A model generated the notes under the pieces. That model did no database searches. It was not told where the DNA came from and saw nothing but the letters and a program-made list of their open reading frames with translations. The position numbers and the translations under genes are program-made. From Chalciporus piperatus (Eukaryota > Basidiomycota > Agaricomycetes > Boletales > Boletaceae), in contig JBBPTG010000048.1 of the NCBI GenBank assembly GCA_038093975.1, positions 1 through 64,000 of the forward strand: a stretch of 64,000 nucleotides of DNA, given 5' to 3'. Of the stretch, positions 36,028-49,100 are shown piece by piece (within the stretch, counting starts at the first letter, position 1; every line of letters begins with the position of its first letter).

Positions 36028-39000
36028 TCAGTCCGAGGATACAATTTCCGGAGGGCTCAGGGGTGGAGGGGAGCGACCTGCCTTCCTACAGGCTACGGTC
36101 AGCATTTCCCGTATTATCTGCGCGCGCCGTCTTTGCTCTAGTGTGAGAAATCAGGACACTGTCGACAGCAATAGCAACGCAAGACATTACCAGTACACGG
36201 CCACAGAGTACTCAGATAGTCGATAGGCCTGAACAGGGTGGTACCCACGTCGAGGGCAAGTGTCAATGAATTGTCACATTCCCACAGGAATAGTGCGCTG
36301 TTCCGAATGTAAATCAGTGACCCGTATAACTGAATCCAAATATCCGACTTGCCGGCTTATCTGGCTCATGAACCAGAAGGCAAAGAATGGTCGGTGGACC
36401 AATGTATTCGCAGATTGGCCTGTCACGGCACCCATGGATTGGACGACACGCTGGGCAACATTCGCTTGATGAGTGACTTCAATAAAAATAAATCAACCTT
36501 CAGTTGCAATCCAGGCCAAGGACCACGTACGCCATTCTTTGGCCTTCTTGTGGAAGAGCGCAGTAATGTCCCTGAAAGATGTCGATTATGCTCCTGAACG
36601 AAAGAAGGGCGAGCGGACTCACCCGGAAATTGGTCCATATCGTTGAAATTCATGGGTCACCATCGATCGTACGCTATGACACCATTAGTCGATCAAGAAT
36701 ATCACTAACGGGGCGGTCTACTCACTTGAATAGATATTCGCGTCCCTGAAATAGGAATGTCCTCTCGACGCCACACGTGTGTGAGTCGAGCGCTTCCTCG
36801 AGTGCATCTGCTTCCATCCACGCATTGAGCCCAAAGCGCGCCAACTCGGCTGGTGTGGCGCTGAGATCATTTTGCATCCTCAAACAACCGTGCCAAAGCA
36901 GCATCGTCCGGTAGTTGAGCGACCAAATGGTGTCTTTGCCAGAATGTCCCTCATTCGAGCGTATGGCCTCGCCGGGAAATAGTAGCGCAAACTAAATAAC
37001 CAAAAGTCAGCAGAGTAGGGGACGAAAGAGTGAGCATACATTAGAGGGTTCAAGGATGAATAACTGAGGAGGCGCTCTCCCCGCCGATGTAATATATGAT
37101 GTATGACCAGCTGCTAGTCCCAACGAGCTCCAGCAAAGCCTTCGACATATCTCTTTTCGGATCTCAGCATCAGACCAATTACTGTCCCAAGCGGGGGAGG
37201 AAGCCCAGAGAGGCGTGTACTCGTGCGCAGCGGCCCAGCGTTGTCCTAGCGATCTGGAAACACAAGAGCAATTTTGCGCATGGTAAGCGGACTGTGGGCC
37301 AGTCGTCACAGGGCCATCCAGAGTTTGGTTGGTTGTCCAAGAATGAGGCATAGACGCGACCGAGGGAACGGAGTGGGGGGCAAATCTAGTGGCAGCCGGA
37401 TCCTCCAGGTCGATAAAGGTCAACGATAAGGCCCTGATGATTGCGTCCAAAATGCTCAATCCGGAAGAGCATCGGTCGCTCGTATGATTAGGATGCGCAC
37501 AGACTTCGAAGAGAGCTAGCAACTTTTAAAGAGTCAGATAGTCCATAGAGGGCAACGAACGACTTACCCAAGCCGCTTGTGCTAGTTCTTCATCGATCCA
37601 ACGAGCATTGAAGCTGGCCTCAAGAGCACCTTGAGCAATGTCCCTGAGGCGCAAGGCTTTCTGGCGACCCTCGTGGCCATAGCCGGCCTCGGAGGACTGG
37701 AAGAATGTTGCAAGGGCAAGTGCAGCGGGCAAGACCGCGGGTTGCATTCGTTCCCTCCTTTCTGACTCGAAGAAAGTGGAGAAGAAACGAGGGACATTAA
37801 TGAACGAAAACCAATAGTTGGAAGTACGGAAGAGAAAACGCAAGTCGCTTGAGATCTGGTTGACCGCTTGTTGGCGCTTAGATGAGGCGGGGATGGCGAT
37901 GGAGGGAGCGGAGGAGTAGAACGTTAGTAGGGAGTCCCACCAAGTCTGACGAGTAAAGTCGAGGGATGGCTCAGAAGTGATTCTTGGGGATCCTTCCGAG
38001 TTCTCCGTTTCTTGGTCTTCAAACGGGGTGATGAAAGCACGAGTCAGACTTTCGGGGTGGACTTCCAAGGGGGAAGTAAATCTGAGTATATTGTGTAGAC
38101 CCTTGGGTCACGACTGATATGAGAATGTAAACGACGGGTAGAAGATCAAGTTAATACCTGACTGTTGGGCACATGGTACAATGGGCCGTCCTGAAGGACG
38201 GAGAGTTGCTCAGAAATGCCTGATCCAGAAGTAGGGGCCAAGGAAACTTGCTGCAAGGAGGAGGCAGTAGCTGGTGAGGGTTGAAATGGGGGCATGTCGA
38301 CTAACTGAGGGTCGAGTACGAGGGATGGTTGTTTAAGTGGGGGGAGAGTGAGAGGTGCGGGGTGGACGGATTCATCGGACCGCGGGGGAGGGGAGGAGAC
38401 GTCGTGTTTTTTACGACGTCGACGGCGAGACGACATTATGTCTGTTTCGCTCTCCTGCTGGGTCTCACGAGCCATACGCTGACGGGCTCCGGGGTTCTTG
38501 TCTGGACCTCTGCGCTTTGGAGCAAAGTCGTAGGAGCACTGGTCGCTTGACTTTGCCCGACGGGAGCAGTTGTGACATGCTGGCTTTGCGCCATCGCAAC
38601 GAATCTTGCGCGTGCGACTTGAATGGGTGGGTGAGGGTGAGTGATGAGGAAGAAGAGAGATGGACGGACCATTGCAAGCAAGCGACGTATACTCGAGCGC
38701 GTTGTTTGCCCTGGGTAGTGAGGGGTTGATCTGCTGCGAGCTCTATGCGGGGCTTCTCTCTTCTTGGTTTTTTTGCACGGGAAGGAGCTGCGGAATCATC
38801 TTGGGAACCATTTGATCTGGAAGAAGAGGAGGGGGAATGGGGCAAGGGAAGGGAAGGGGAAGCAGAGTCGATCACGAGGGACGGGTCCAATTGGGAAAAG
38901 TCGACAGGACGCGGGTGATCTGAGCGGTAGTAAGTGTCGGTGTGTGGGGCAACCCTGCGATCGTGATATTCGACATAACGGTCATGGTATTGGACGGGAT

Positions 39001-39091
39001 ACGGGGCGGACATGCCGGGGAGAGACATGCTTGAGATGGAGGGGAGTTGCTGGTGCCTCTGTTGTGGCTGGTTGTAGTACATGTCGCTCAT
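36028..39091 (-). CDS. Zn2Cys6 fungal transcription factor
   Basis: DNA-binding regulator. The N-terminal 140 residues are Ser/Pro/His-rich. The zinc cluster is split by an intron (about 38626-38682): VACLQ-C, then RTRKIRCDGAKPACHNC, then SSDQCSYD, giving the six cysteines with usual spacing. A basic linker (KRRGPDKNPGARQRM) and a second basic run (SSRRRRRKKH) follow, then a disordered region. The large C-terminal half is helical, as in the fungal-specific regulatory domain: RQTWWDSLLTFYS, YGHEGRQKALRLRDIAQGAL, EIRKEICRRLCWSSLGLAAG, LNYRTMLLWHGCLRM. The last exon ends REMLTVACRKAGR...VSSD at 36028. About 800 residues over some nine exons. Targets cannot be read from sequence. It is divergent from the lipase at 39556 with 465 bp between starts. 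Confidence 0.85.
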
Positions 39092-39555
39092 TCCGAGCGC
39101 TCAATTCAGAGTGGAGGAAGAGGGAGACAATTGAGACTCGTTTTTGACAGAGACAAGGCGGAGATGTTGATGTCTGTTTGATTGGGTGGGAACGAACAGA
39201 TCAAGTTGTCACACATACGCATATGGGTATCTGAATATCTGTCCATCTCAGCTCCCAACTTCTCCACACTCACCACCGACGACGAGAAGAAGAACCACTC
39301 AGATCTGCGGTGCTCGTCGGTGTACGGCAGCAGCCATGGTTTTTCCCGGGTGCTGTGAGTCTATCATGAATCGAAACCCAGGATGCAGTCGGGTGCACTT
39401 CCTTTTATGGCATCCATTCCTTCTGTCCAATACCCCTGTCATGGTCCCAGACCAAGTTGGTGTCTCCATACGATTCAAGTTACCATCGTCCTTTTCCGAG
39501 CGTATCCGTGGCACCTTAAAAGCCCATCCCACCATGGTGTCACTCATACCCCCCC
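39092..39555. promoter_or_regulatory. Divergent promoter region, transcription factor and lipase
   Basis: Shared upstream region of two outward-facing genes. A TTAAAAG at about 39515 is a weak TATA candidate 40 bases before the lipase ATG. Confidence 0.3.
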
Positions 39556-40800
39556 ATGTTCTCTCCTGCTCTCCCCCTTGCCATCCTCTCCGCCCTCGGA
39601 GCGGTGGCTTTGCCGAGCGTGCACCCTCCTGCAGCTGTCCCCCCCGTTCGTCGCGCCCAGGTCACTTCCGTCACAACAATGTCCCAGGCACAGCTCGCCG
39701 GTCTTGCTCCCTACACGGAGTTCGCCAGAGCTGCCTACTGCTCCCCCTCCATCGTACAAGGATGGTCGTGTGGTCGTATGCACCCTCTCACTTTCCTGTG
39801 CTGCCCCTTCTCACATCCTTCAGAGGCTTGTCAGGCCGTCCCAGGCTTCCAGGTATCTCTCACCGGGGGCGATGGTAACGCCATCCAATATTGTAACTTT
39901 TATTCCGTTTCGTCCGCCGTGCACCTGACGACCCCATGCTAGACTATGTCGGTTACTGGCCAACAACAAACTCTGTCGTCGTCGCCCACCAGGGCACTGA
40001 CCCAACTCAATTGTGAGTTCTTGATCACTTCCCTTGTCGCCCTCGATGCTCATGCCAGCACATAGCCTCTCGGACCTTACCGACGCTGATTTCTTCCTGA
40101 CACACCTCGACTCTACCCTCTTCCCAGGTGTAGACAGAAGCGTCCAGGTGCACAATGGCTTCGCCAGCGAACATGCTCAAACGGCTCCAATCATTCTCAA
40201 CGAAGTAAAAACTCTCATTTCTCAGTACGGTGCTACCTCCGTAACCTTGGTTAGCTTCTCTGCTTCTTCTCTGCATCCCCTACCCTAATTATATCTAGGT
40301 CGGTCACTCCCTCGGCGGAGCTCTCGCCGAACTCGACTGCTTGTACATGGCACTCAACCTTCCATCCAACATTGCCATCAAAGGTGTTACTTATGGTACA
40401 CCCCGCGTCGGGAATCCCGCCTGGGCGGCTCTCTTTGACGCGACAGTTCGTTTTCTTCCCCTGTCTCTTCCCCACACGACCTCAAAGTTCTTCTCTAGAT
40501 CTCAGACTTCCAGCGGATCAACAACGAAAAAGATATCATACCCATCGTCCCGGGTCGGTTCCTCGGATTCTCTCACGTAATGGGCGAAGTCCACATCATC
40601 CAACCAAACGATGCCGTCGAATGCCCAGGTAAACACCTTACCCCCTCGTTCGCGATAGCCTACTCAATTCTATAGGCGACGATGACGCCAAGGACTCGCA
40701 GTGCACCATTCAGACCGTCCCCAACATCTTCGATGGCGACATTCTTGACCACTTGGGTCCATACCAGGGAACCTATATCGGCACTATCTACTGCACCTAA
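39556..40800 (+). CDS. Secreted class 3 lipase
   Basis: Extracellular triacylglycerol lipase or related esterase of the class 3 (Rhizomucor-type) family. A signal peptide (MFSPALPLAILSALGAVALP) precedes the mature chain. The nucleophile elbow reads VGHSLGGALA. The catalytic Asp is in NNEKDIIPIVPG and the His in the C-terminal DHLGPY. Family context includes YVGYWPTTNSVVVAHQGTDP, QVHNGFASEH and YGTPRVGNPAWA. Seven exons with introns of about 45-60 nt all keep frame; the third intron ends at CATAG (40063), restoring DPTQFLSDLTDADFFL. Cysteines in YCSPSIVQGWSCG, VECPG and the C-terminal YCT fit the usual disulfides. About 300 residues, full length. Confidence 0.92.
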
Positions 40801-42038
40801 ACCACATGGTCGCACACCGCATGACCGCATGATACGCCGTGATCCGAAACTTGTCCATTTGTTTGATTTATTCCCCATACTTGTGTCTTCATTGCTGCCT
40901 ACTAGCAGAGCTTGTTGCAGTGAAATTCGTATAAATTGTAACAGTTGTATTTTTGTCCGTCTACGAGAGCGGTTCGACCACTGGCATGAAAGCATCTGAA
41001 TCTTCGTATGTGGCACAAATGTGGCATGTGGTCTAAGCTCATACTTGGTGATACATCAACAGACGGAACAGGCGAACCGTGTATCAATTTCGGGCGAATC
41101 ATCTGAGCTGTCCCTCCTTGGCATAAAGTGCCAGCTCGCAAAAACGAAGCAACCCATCGAATGCCTCCAAAACGAGAGACGAAAATTCCGAAAGAAAGTC
41201 GCCAAACCACGCGTGTTTATGTCCAATCGTATACCCAGCTTCCGGGATCGTTTCGTCCAAGCAAGGCCCGGAGAGAGGTGACACGCTGGCCAAGTCACTG
41301 TACCTTGCTGGAGGACATGCTGGATCAATTCTCGGAGCTCAAACCCCATGTGGTCGATTCAAATGGAGAATACCCCATACGCAACGAAACGGAAACTGCG
41401 GGAAAGTTATGTAACGTGATTACAATCCGTCGGACGGCCTTGGAGTTCGCGTAACTGATGTGTTCACTTCTTCTGGCAAGGTTGGATCCCGCTCTTGAGA
41501 TAGAGGAAAACGAATATGGAGAAAGCTTTCGACTCGTTTTGCGGTAAACGCATGGATGATAGAGTATGAATGCGGTTGGCACGGTGCCGGAATCGGTCCC
41601 AATTATAAGGATGGGTTCGATTTGCTGGCCTGAATGGGACGATCCTACGAATTCGATCGTTTGACTTGGCCCAGAATCCAACATTGCAAAGTTGATTCGT
41701 TCAGCGTACGGTGCGAGTGCGAAGTCGGTCGCAATTACGAAGAAATTCTCGACTGCTGGCCTGGAGTATACGAGACGATAGTTTCAGTGAAATCAGCACT
41801 CAACAAAGCGGACTGGTTCTGCGGTAATCACAAGGTTGGCGTGGTTCCAGTCTGGAGTCAGTCTCGGTGACGAGGCTTTTCTCGACCGCTAGCCTGAATC
41901 ATACAAAATCGATGGTTTCAGTTCAATCACAACTCACCAACCTTGAAGAAATAGAACCTGTCCAAGTCATATCATCAAGTTGGTTCGGTTAGAAAGGTGC
42001 AAGCATGGCATTCAACGGGATCTATTGAAGCAACGGTT
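40801..42038. other. Intergenic stretch with a decayed tandem repeat
   Basis: No gene supported. The only structure seen is the repeat at 41548-41941. Confidence 0.4.
41548..41941. repeat. Three diverged tandem copies of about 132 bp
   Basis: Recurring landmarks sit about 132 bases apart: TTCGATTTGCTGGCCTGA (41616), CTCGACTGCTGGCCTGGA (41748) and CTCGACCGCTAGCCTGAA (41881). TGCGGTAA occurs in copies one and three; CGATAGTTTCAGT and CGATGGTTTCAGT in copies two and three. Identity is roughly 60-75 percent by eye. The unit is a multiple of three, but every frame carries stops, so I do not call it coding. Confidence 0.5.
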
Positions 42039-42802
42039 TTACTTTGTACGCATTATCCGCAGCTTGTTAGGCCTGTAGACGTAGTTCTCCGCGTAGTTCT
42101 TAGGCGGGATCCTCTTCACAGTCTCCGGTTGACTATAACAAAAGCGGGTGAGCTTCAACCGAGGGAGAAACGCTCGAAACTTACATGTAGTAGTCCCAAC
42201 CTAACATCAAGAGAGTCGACGTGTAAGCGACATGGACTAGGGGCGGAAAAATCACCACGCTACCTTGTTTCTCTGCGAAATGGACAGCATCTTCCTTGCT
42301 CTTGAACGAGACTCGTGTGCCCTGCATGTAATCCGCGCTACCCAGGCGTTGGTACGTCCATTCGATGTTGTGCAGGAAACAAACGACTCACGAACTGGCG
42401 TAACCCATCAGCGGGTTCTCCCAACGACCAGCACCTTGCAAGATGTCCCAATCGATGCGCCAACGCTCAGATTTCCCAGGCCCGCTCTGCATGGTGTTGC
42501 GCGTGGGCTGGTAAATGCGGACGGCGCGATGCCGGAGTTCAGCTAAGGAGATGCAGGTGTGAACGTTCGTCCAGATGATTTCAGAAGACGACAGAGAGAA
42601 GAAACGTACAAGGAGCACCGCTGATCACGTCGGCGGTCAGGATTTCGCCATGAACAGGCTCTGCAATCTGTGTGCTCTCAGATTTCTGGGAGGTGACTGA
42701 AGTCTCAGCGGGGGCGTCGGTGGTGAGACTTCGGGCATATGCGGGGAGCGCGGAGAGAGTTGGTCGTGATAAATTGGTGCGACAAGCGCGAAGGAGCGAC
42801 AT
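42039..42802 (-). CDS. NDUFS4: Complex I subunit NDUFS4 (18/21-kDa)
   Basis: Accessory subunit of mitochondrial NADH:ubiquinone oxidoreductase in the N-module arm. Presequence from ATG 42802 (RACRTNLSRPTLSALPAYAR). The conserved body spans exon joins: ELRHRAVRIYQPTRNTMQSG, GKSERWRIDWDILQGAGRWE, NPLMGYASSADYMQGTRVSF, KSKEDAVHFAEKQGWDYY, IQPETVKRIPPKNYAENYVY. Five exons; introns of about 50-70 nt. The WRIDWD, NPLMGYASS and GWDYY motifs define the family. About 190 residues, complete, ending in a basic KLRIMRTK. Confidence 0.94.
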
Positions 42803-43328
42803 GGTTCCTACACTCTACAGATTAGTTGATGTCGGGCTTGAGCTCGGATGGACTGGCTGACCTTTTTGGTGGAGACGAGCGAGCATCGTTTCAACCTCCG
42901 GTCTACACCGCAGTGGCTGTGCTACTTTGTTCAGCTCTACGGGCCTCTACCCATGCAGAACTTCAAAAAGGACCGTAGTAAGTACTTACTATTGGTACTG
43001 CTACAAGTCCTAGTCGGAATCTAGATATTTCATAAGATAGAAAGACACGATTGTTATCATGGAAATCAGGTCTGCTTGGTTGCAAAGAGCGGTTACAAAG
43101 TTGAGCCAATAACAACAAAACACCCACGATCGTCTTCCTTAAGTTCTAACCATCATCATCATCATGTCACCCAATCGCGTGCATGTTCAGGATGATAAGT
43201 GCAAAGGGATACATCTCACTTGTCATTATGCATCTCGAACAACATCCACGCTGATATCCCAGCAAAGTGGGGTGAGGACCGATAACGCCCGTTCCAGCCT
43301 TTGCGTTCCAAACCACTGGCAATCCGTG

Positions 43329-43341
43329 CCTATATATAAGG
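43329..43341 (+). promoter_or_regulatory. TATA box upstream of monooxygenase gene
   Basis: CTATATATAAGGC is a strong TATA box about 220 bases before the ATG at 43558, leaving room for a leader of about 190 bases. Confidence 0.45.
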
Positions 43342-43557
43342 CCGTGTTTATCGCCATGTGACAGGCTCTGACAGCCATCCATCAACGATGGTGAATGGCT
43401 CTCACACCGCGCCAACCTGACGAGACCGTTCTGTTTATGCGAAGCGGCACACCAGCTGACCTTGGGAGGCCCGGCACCCTTGTCAATCATACTTAGCGTT
43501 ATTAATACCTCATGAGGACGTGTAAGTATTTCCCTCGATCCAACGACAAGCTCCGCG

Positions 43558-45938
43558 ATGGAGGGGCCCAGGGTCGTGATCATCGGTGCTGGGTAAGTCT
43601 TTCAGTGTGCTGCCAGTCGGTGGTAACTTCATTTACAAGCTCTAGCGTCGGAGGACTGTCATTTGCCATCTCACTGAAACGTCAATTCGGCTTCCGAAAC
43701 TTCACGGTAAGCACTCTGTGTTTCCCCGGGGGGATATTCTGCCACTACTCACCACTCACCATAGATATATGAAAAGGGAGACGACGTCGGTGGTGTTTGG
43801 AAGGTGAGTGTTCGTGCAAAGCCGCTGACGGTGGAGGCTTGACATTTCTCATACAGGCTAATACGTATCCTGTATGCGCCACGAGTGATTCATGATTCTT
43901 CTCCCGCTCACACTCTCCTAGGGTTGTTCCTCCGACGTGGAGATCCATTGGTACAGTCTATCGTCCGACCTGAATCCCAACTGGAACAAATCTCACGGCC
44001 TCCAGCCCGAGATTCAAGAATACTGGATCGGCCTGGCAAGGAAATATGGGCTATACCCTCACCTAGTCTTCAACACGACAGTCCTTTCAGCCGAATGGGA
44101 CGATGTGCACAGTCACTATAAGATCGTCGCTGAAGACGTCAACACGGGAAAGAAAATCACCGACACAGCACAGATTGTCATCTCAGCAGTAGGCATCCTC
44201 GAGATACCGAACATCCCATACGAGATACCGGGGGTCGAGAAATTCAAGGGAACTTGGTTCCATTCGGCGACATGGCCGCGTGCACTGGATCTCCGGCATA
44301 AGCGTGTAGCCGTTGTCGGTAATGCGTCTTCAGGGTATTTGACGATGCAAACGAGTTCTTTCACCGTATTGACGCGTTTCGCAGCGCCCAGTTCGTGCCT
44401 TGCCTTGCGGCGGACCCGAGTATTCAAGTCGTAAATTTCATCCGAACTCCAGTGTGGTTCAATACGCGAGTGAGTAGTGTCGAACCAAGCCCTTAGGCCT
44501 TCGTGCTCATCGGTTCAGCCTCATATACCGTATTCAGACACGGAGAAGTGGATATTTGCCAATATACCCGGTGCTATGAAGCTTCACCGCGCATACATCA
44601 TGTTCAAGGTAGTCGGAAGTCGTGTTTCGGGATACAACAAGCTGATGGTTAGCTCGGCAGTTCGATTGGCCGTCGCTGAAGCCACAGAGTACTACGTCAC
44701 GCGAGAGACGACGTCAAGTATGCGCCAAGATGTACTCTGCCCGAGCACAGTGTTGATATTTTTACAAAGGCATTGCAACAATACTTGCTGGACAACACGC
44801 CGAGCAAGTATCACGACCACATAATACCGACACATCGTAAGTCCAGTTCTTGATCCAGTCACACAGGTTCTGATTGTCCTCCCAGCTCCCGGGTGCAAGC
44901 GAACAGGTGCTTTATATCGTTTCAAACTCAGGCAAGAACTCGCTGACAGTCGTTTATCTTGCAGTGGCCGATAGTGGTTACCTTCCGAGTTTGAGTCTAG
45001 CGAATGTCACTCTGAACTTTGACGGCATCGCAGAAATTGTGGAACATGGCATCGTCACGAAGAAAGGTGTGACTTGTTGGTTCTTTGACATGTTCCCAAC
45101 GTTATGATTTGCATTCGACAGGGGAATTAATGCCATTCGATGTTATCGTCTACGCGACGGGATTCATAGGGGTTATTCTATCTCTTTTTCGTTTTTTTCA
45201 GGCGAGTTTATTGACAGTCGGATAACAGGATAAATATCCCATACATGTCAAGGGGCGAAACGAAACGACCGTGCAAGGATATTACAATGCCCATGAAGGT
45301 CCCACAGCTTATCATGGTACAGTCATGCCTGATATCCCGAACTTCTACATGTTAGCGGGTCCGTCGTACTCCAAAGTCACACTCGTGCCGATCACTTGCT
45401 AACGCCTAGCCAACTTAGGGCCCAATACCGGCACACCGACATCCACCCTTTTCGTTGAAGAATGCCAAGTTGGTGACGGTCGTTCTTTCGAGACGCTCTA
45501 CTCACGTTGTCCTAGGTTTCCTACTCTCTTCAGCTCGTGAAGCCGGTTCTCGACGGCCTGGTTTCGGCCTTCACTGTCAAAGCAGACGCCACGGACGCGT
45601 ACAACGCCAAGCTTCAAGCTCGACTCGCGCGTTCCGTGCATACACATTGCTATTCCTGGCAACGGACGAGCGGGACGGGCAAGGTCTTCGTTCCGTTCCC
45701 CTGGGCTGTCACGCTCTGGTGGTGGTGGCTCCGCAGACCGAACTGGGCACACTATACCACGACGGACGGGAAGAAGTGGGCGAAGAAGCGGAGGATGGAG
45801 AGTGTGTGGCGTGTGTTGAAGGTGCTCGTGCTCGCGCTATTACCGATGGCGTATGCGCGTCGCGCGGAGCTGTTCGCTTTGTGGAAGGAGGTTGTCGGCT
45901 TTCTGACCGCTACTGTAACTAGTCATTTGGGATCATGA
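43558..45938 (+). CDS. Baeyer-Villiger-type flavin monooxygenase
   Basis: FAD- and NADPH-dependent monooxygenase that would insert oxygen next to a ketone; substrate unknown. The N-terminal FAD site is VVIIGAGVGGLSFAIS (split after GAG). Then come YEKGDDVGGVWKANTYPGC and SSDVEIHWYS, typical of this group. The diagnostic fingerprint F-x-G-x3-H-x3-W-P is exact: FKGTWFHSATWP. The second Rossmann loop reads VVGNASSG rather than the usual GxGxxG/A. Later parts: CLAADPSIQVVNFIRTPVWF, PPGCKRT, MPFDVIVYATGFIG, NETTVQGYYNAHEGPTAYHG and MPDIPNFYMLAGPNTG. The C-terminus is hydrophobic and Trp-rich (WAVTLWWWWL), then a final helix. About fourteen exons keep frame, so it looks intact. About 560 residues, normal for the family. 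Confidence 0.82.
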
Positions 45939-46182
45939 CGGATTCTGTAGGGTTTGCTTTGTAACTGACAGTGTACAGGAGGAGAATCTATCCCATCTGA
46001 TGTATTCCGCGTCTCTCGTCGCCACTTAAAACAGGCTTCCTTGGCGAGAGGCAGGAGGGACATATCTGCTCCCACCTCAATCCCACATTCTCTTGGTCCG
46101 GGGGGGTATGAAGTATATATGCATCCCATCTTACACAGTAAGATAAATTACAATGATCCTCCTCAGCGGATATCAACATCCA

Positions 46183-49100
46183 TCACTTATCAAACCCAAT
46201 GATCCTGCTCATCGGACGCAACATGATGACGGGATTGTTCTTGACGACCACTTCTTCGGGTACGTCATCCAGCTCTGAATCATCCTCTTCTTCGTCACTA
46301 TCAGATTCATTGCCTGGATGTTTTGGGCCCAGCATGCTGACGACCCGATTGATGTGAGCCTCAGATTGCTTGAAAGACGGGGGTGCGCGGAGCGAAATGG
46401 AAGCATCACATATCGTCTTGAGCACATCGCCGTCGAGCTCGATGTCGAACAAGTCGAGGATGTATCTCCGCGCAGGAAGTCGATAACGGTGCGTGGATAT
46501 TATATGGAGCGCTCTGAAAAACACTGTCGGGGACGCAAACGCTGCGCGGTACTCGGGCCGTGACTTCATTCTAGACGGTGGAATGAGTATTCATGGACAA
46601 CGTGCTCGGCGGAAAAGTACTCACCTCGCCAAGGAGCGTGAGGCAGCGTTTGCGATGACGGTGTTGCTGATATTGTCGATGGCAGTGATCACTTCTAGTT
46701 CCGTTTGCAAGGTGGGAGGCAGAAGGCGAATATCTGCATCGCTCTGGACTTTGATTGGTTCCCAAGTCGGGAGCTACATAGAGGGATAAGTCATGCTTGT
46801 ACAATGAACGCATAGAATCCTTACTGAGATAAATCTGTCCAAATCCACGGGAACACATAACCCAGTGGGAAGGCCAAGGGGTGACAGCGTTGCTTCCCAT
46901 CTATAGTCGTCCAATATCTCGGCGCCTTGCATGGTTGACGATATCAAGCCCAGGACGAAGAAACATGTCCTGCGTACTGAATCAGCGAAAGCGAAGCATA
47001 CATGCTTAATCAACGTACCCTCGGACAGACGGAATCAGTGAATGTTCTGCTATCTCCAGAATCGACGGGATGGTTTCTTCCTCTTCGAGGAATGGCAAAC
47101 CGCCTTCGGTGGCACCAACGTTGCCCTATGCACGATCAGCAGATCGCCCCTTAAACAGCACTGATAACTTACAACCGCCCACAGAATGCTTTTAAGTTTG
47201 AGGATGAGTTCTAGGTCCTCACTCTCAAGGCCGTGTTGCCGAATAAAATGGGAAAATTCAGCAAAGTGTCCTTTTTCGCTCAAGACTTGACAGCCAAGTT
47301 CGGTCTTGGACATCTCCCCGTAAAAGTGAGGAGGGACGACTCCATCGAAGGCTCTGTTGAATGTTGTTGAGGAAAGTGGGGAAGCAAATCCAGAGCACGT
47401 ACAGCACATCTTCATCGTCCTCTGCAGCTTCAGAACTGAAAACTTTTGCCAGAAAGATTTCAACCTGAACCACATAATAGGTATTGCGTTCCTAAGGTGC
47501 GTCGACGGTCACCGACGGTCACGACTAAAAACGCAGTATACTCACATGGAACCACATGTCCATCTCTCTGTCGATATACCCAGCATTATAGAGGTAGCGG
47601 AATCCCACTGGGGTCGACATAAACCTTTCAACAGGTTGACATTAGTAAAGTGACTTCGGTCAACATCTCCCTAGGAACTGACTTGAGTAATAATGGGTGA
47701 CCCATTTCCCCCAGATGGTCCATCGTCGGTTGCATCTCCACGACAAGCTGGAGTACTTCCATGGCGTCGCACGCCTCTTCCAAGAATTGGATAGCCATCT
47801 CGCAGACTTCAGGGGAAGGATCGTAGAGTTGTGTCAACAGGAGGCGCAAGGTCCACGAAACCGGGCTAAGGGAATTGCGGATGAGGTCGCCAAGATGACT
47901 CGTCGCAAACAATCGAATACGAGCATCCTCCGAAGTCAGCGCCTTCAAGAGCACTACGCGTGGGTGTCCATCGCTGTTGATTGATGGTTGGTGACATCAT
48001 GTAAACTGAAGGTTTCAACACGCACATGGTGTAATCCAAGTTCGTGATCACTGAGGTTATGAGATCTTCACGGTCCGGAAGCTCGCTAAGGTGATAAAAA
48101 GCTGTGAAGATCTTTGACTTCTCCATAAGCCTGCAAGATATGTCATCAACGGAAGGGTCGTGCAAATGTACCTCACATACTCGAGCCCCTCTGTGTGCTT
48201 GCTGAGAGTACCCAGCATCTCAAAGTAGCCGTATGTCAGCGTGTTCGATATCCGCGCTTTCGAGAATATAGGGTCGGATTCAGGAGTGCCATTGGACTGC
48301 CTCGACGAGTTAGCGACGGATGGATGTTATGAATGATGTAGTGCATACTGGATCGAGCTGAGCAAAGCTCTTTACGATCTGATGTAGGAAATCATCTTCA
48401 GAAGCGAGAAAGCGGACACCATCTGGACTCGCGAGGAGGGTTGTCAGCAGATTACATCCTAAGCGAACCCATCGGAAATTGGCCTATTAGATAGATACAC
48501 AGGTTGGTTAACAGAATCCATATAAAATTCTAGGTAAACTTGCCTGTTTACGCGGAAGATCAGAAAAGCGATGCGAGAACGGGTGGAAAAACGCCATAAG
48601 GCGACGCATGAAGCGTGAAACTTTGATGGCTTCCTCCAGCCGTTTAGGATTGAGTAGTGGACCCTCAATCAACTCTTGGAGCATGTCGAAGTTCCATCTC
48701 GTATTGTCTTTGGTGAGCATGACCTGGAAAAGATTGGTACACAAGTTGGCTTCTTTTACCCAATGCCACAGCGTCACTTTAATTACCTGAGTCTCAAGCA
48801 GCCAAGACTGGAATGTCTTGTCGTCCATCTGCATGCCTATCTTGATCTTGCTTTGCTCGACTTGACGTTGCCCCCGACGCACAGCATCCTCTGCCGAGTT
48901 GGCCCTAGAAAGCAACATAATCAAACAAAGAGTGCTGGATACCAACGAATTGGGCTAACCTAGGTCTTGTACCCTTGACATTAGGTTGCAATCTCGAACG
49001 ATTACGGTTAAAACTATCAATTGCGGATATCGCTGAAGTTCCGATGATCCTATTCTCCCCGCGATTATAGTCTGACGCGAGATCAAAGACGCGGGGAGCA

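Noticed and set aside
8528..43229. Ten-base word CTTGTCATTA seen near 8529, 8710, 33671 and 43220
   Set aside because: Only the 8710 site extends into a longer repeat; the others share too few bases to call copies of the element.
39092..45938. Possible biosynthetic cluster (Zn2Cys6 factor, lipase, Baeyer-Villiger enzyme)
   Set aside because: No core synthase, and the housekeeping NDUFS4 gene lies between them; proximity alone is not enough.
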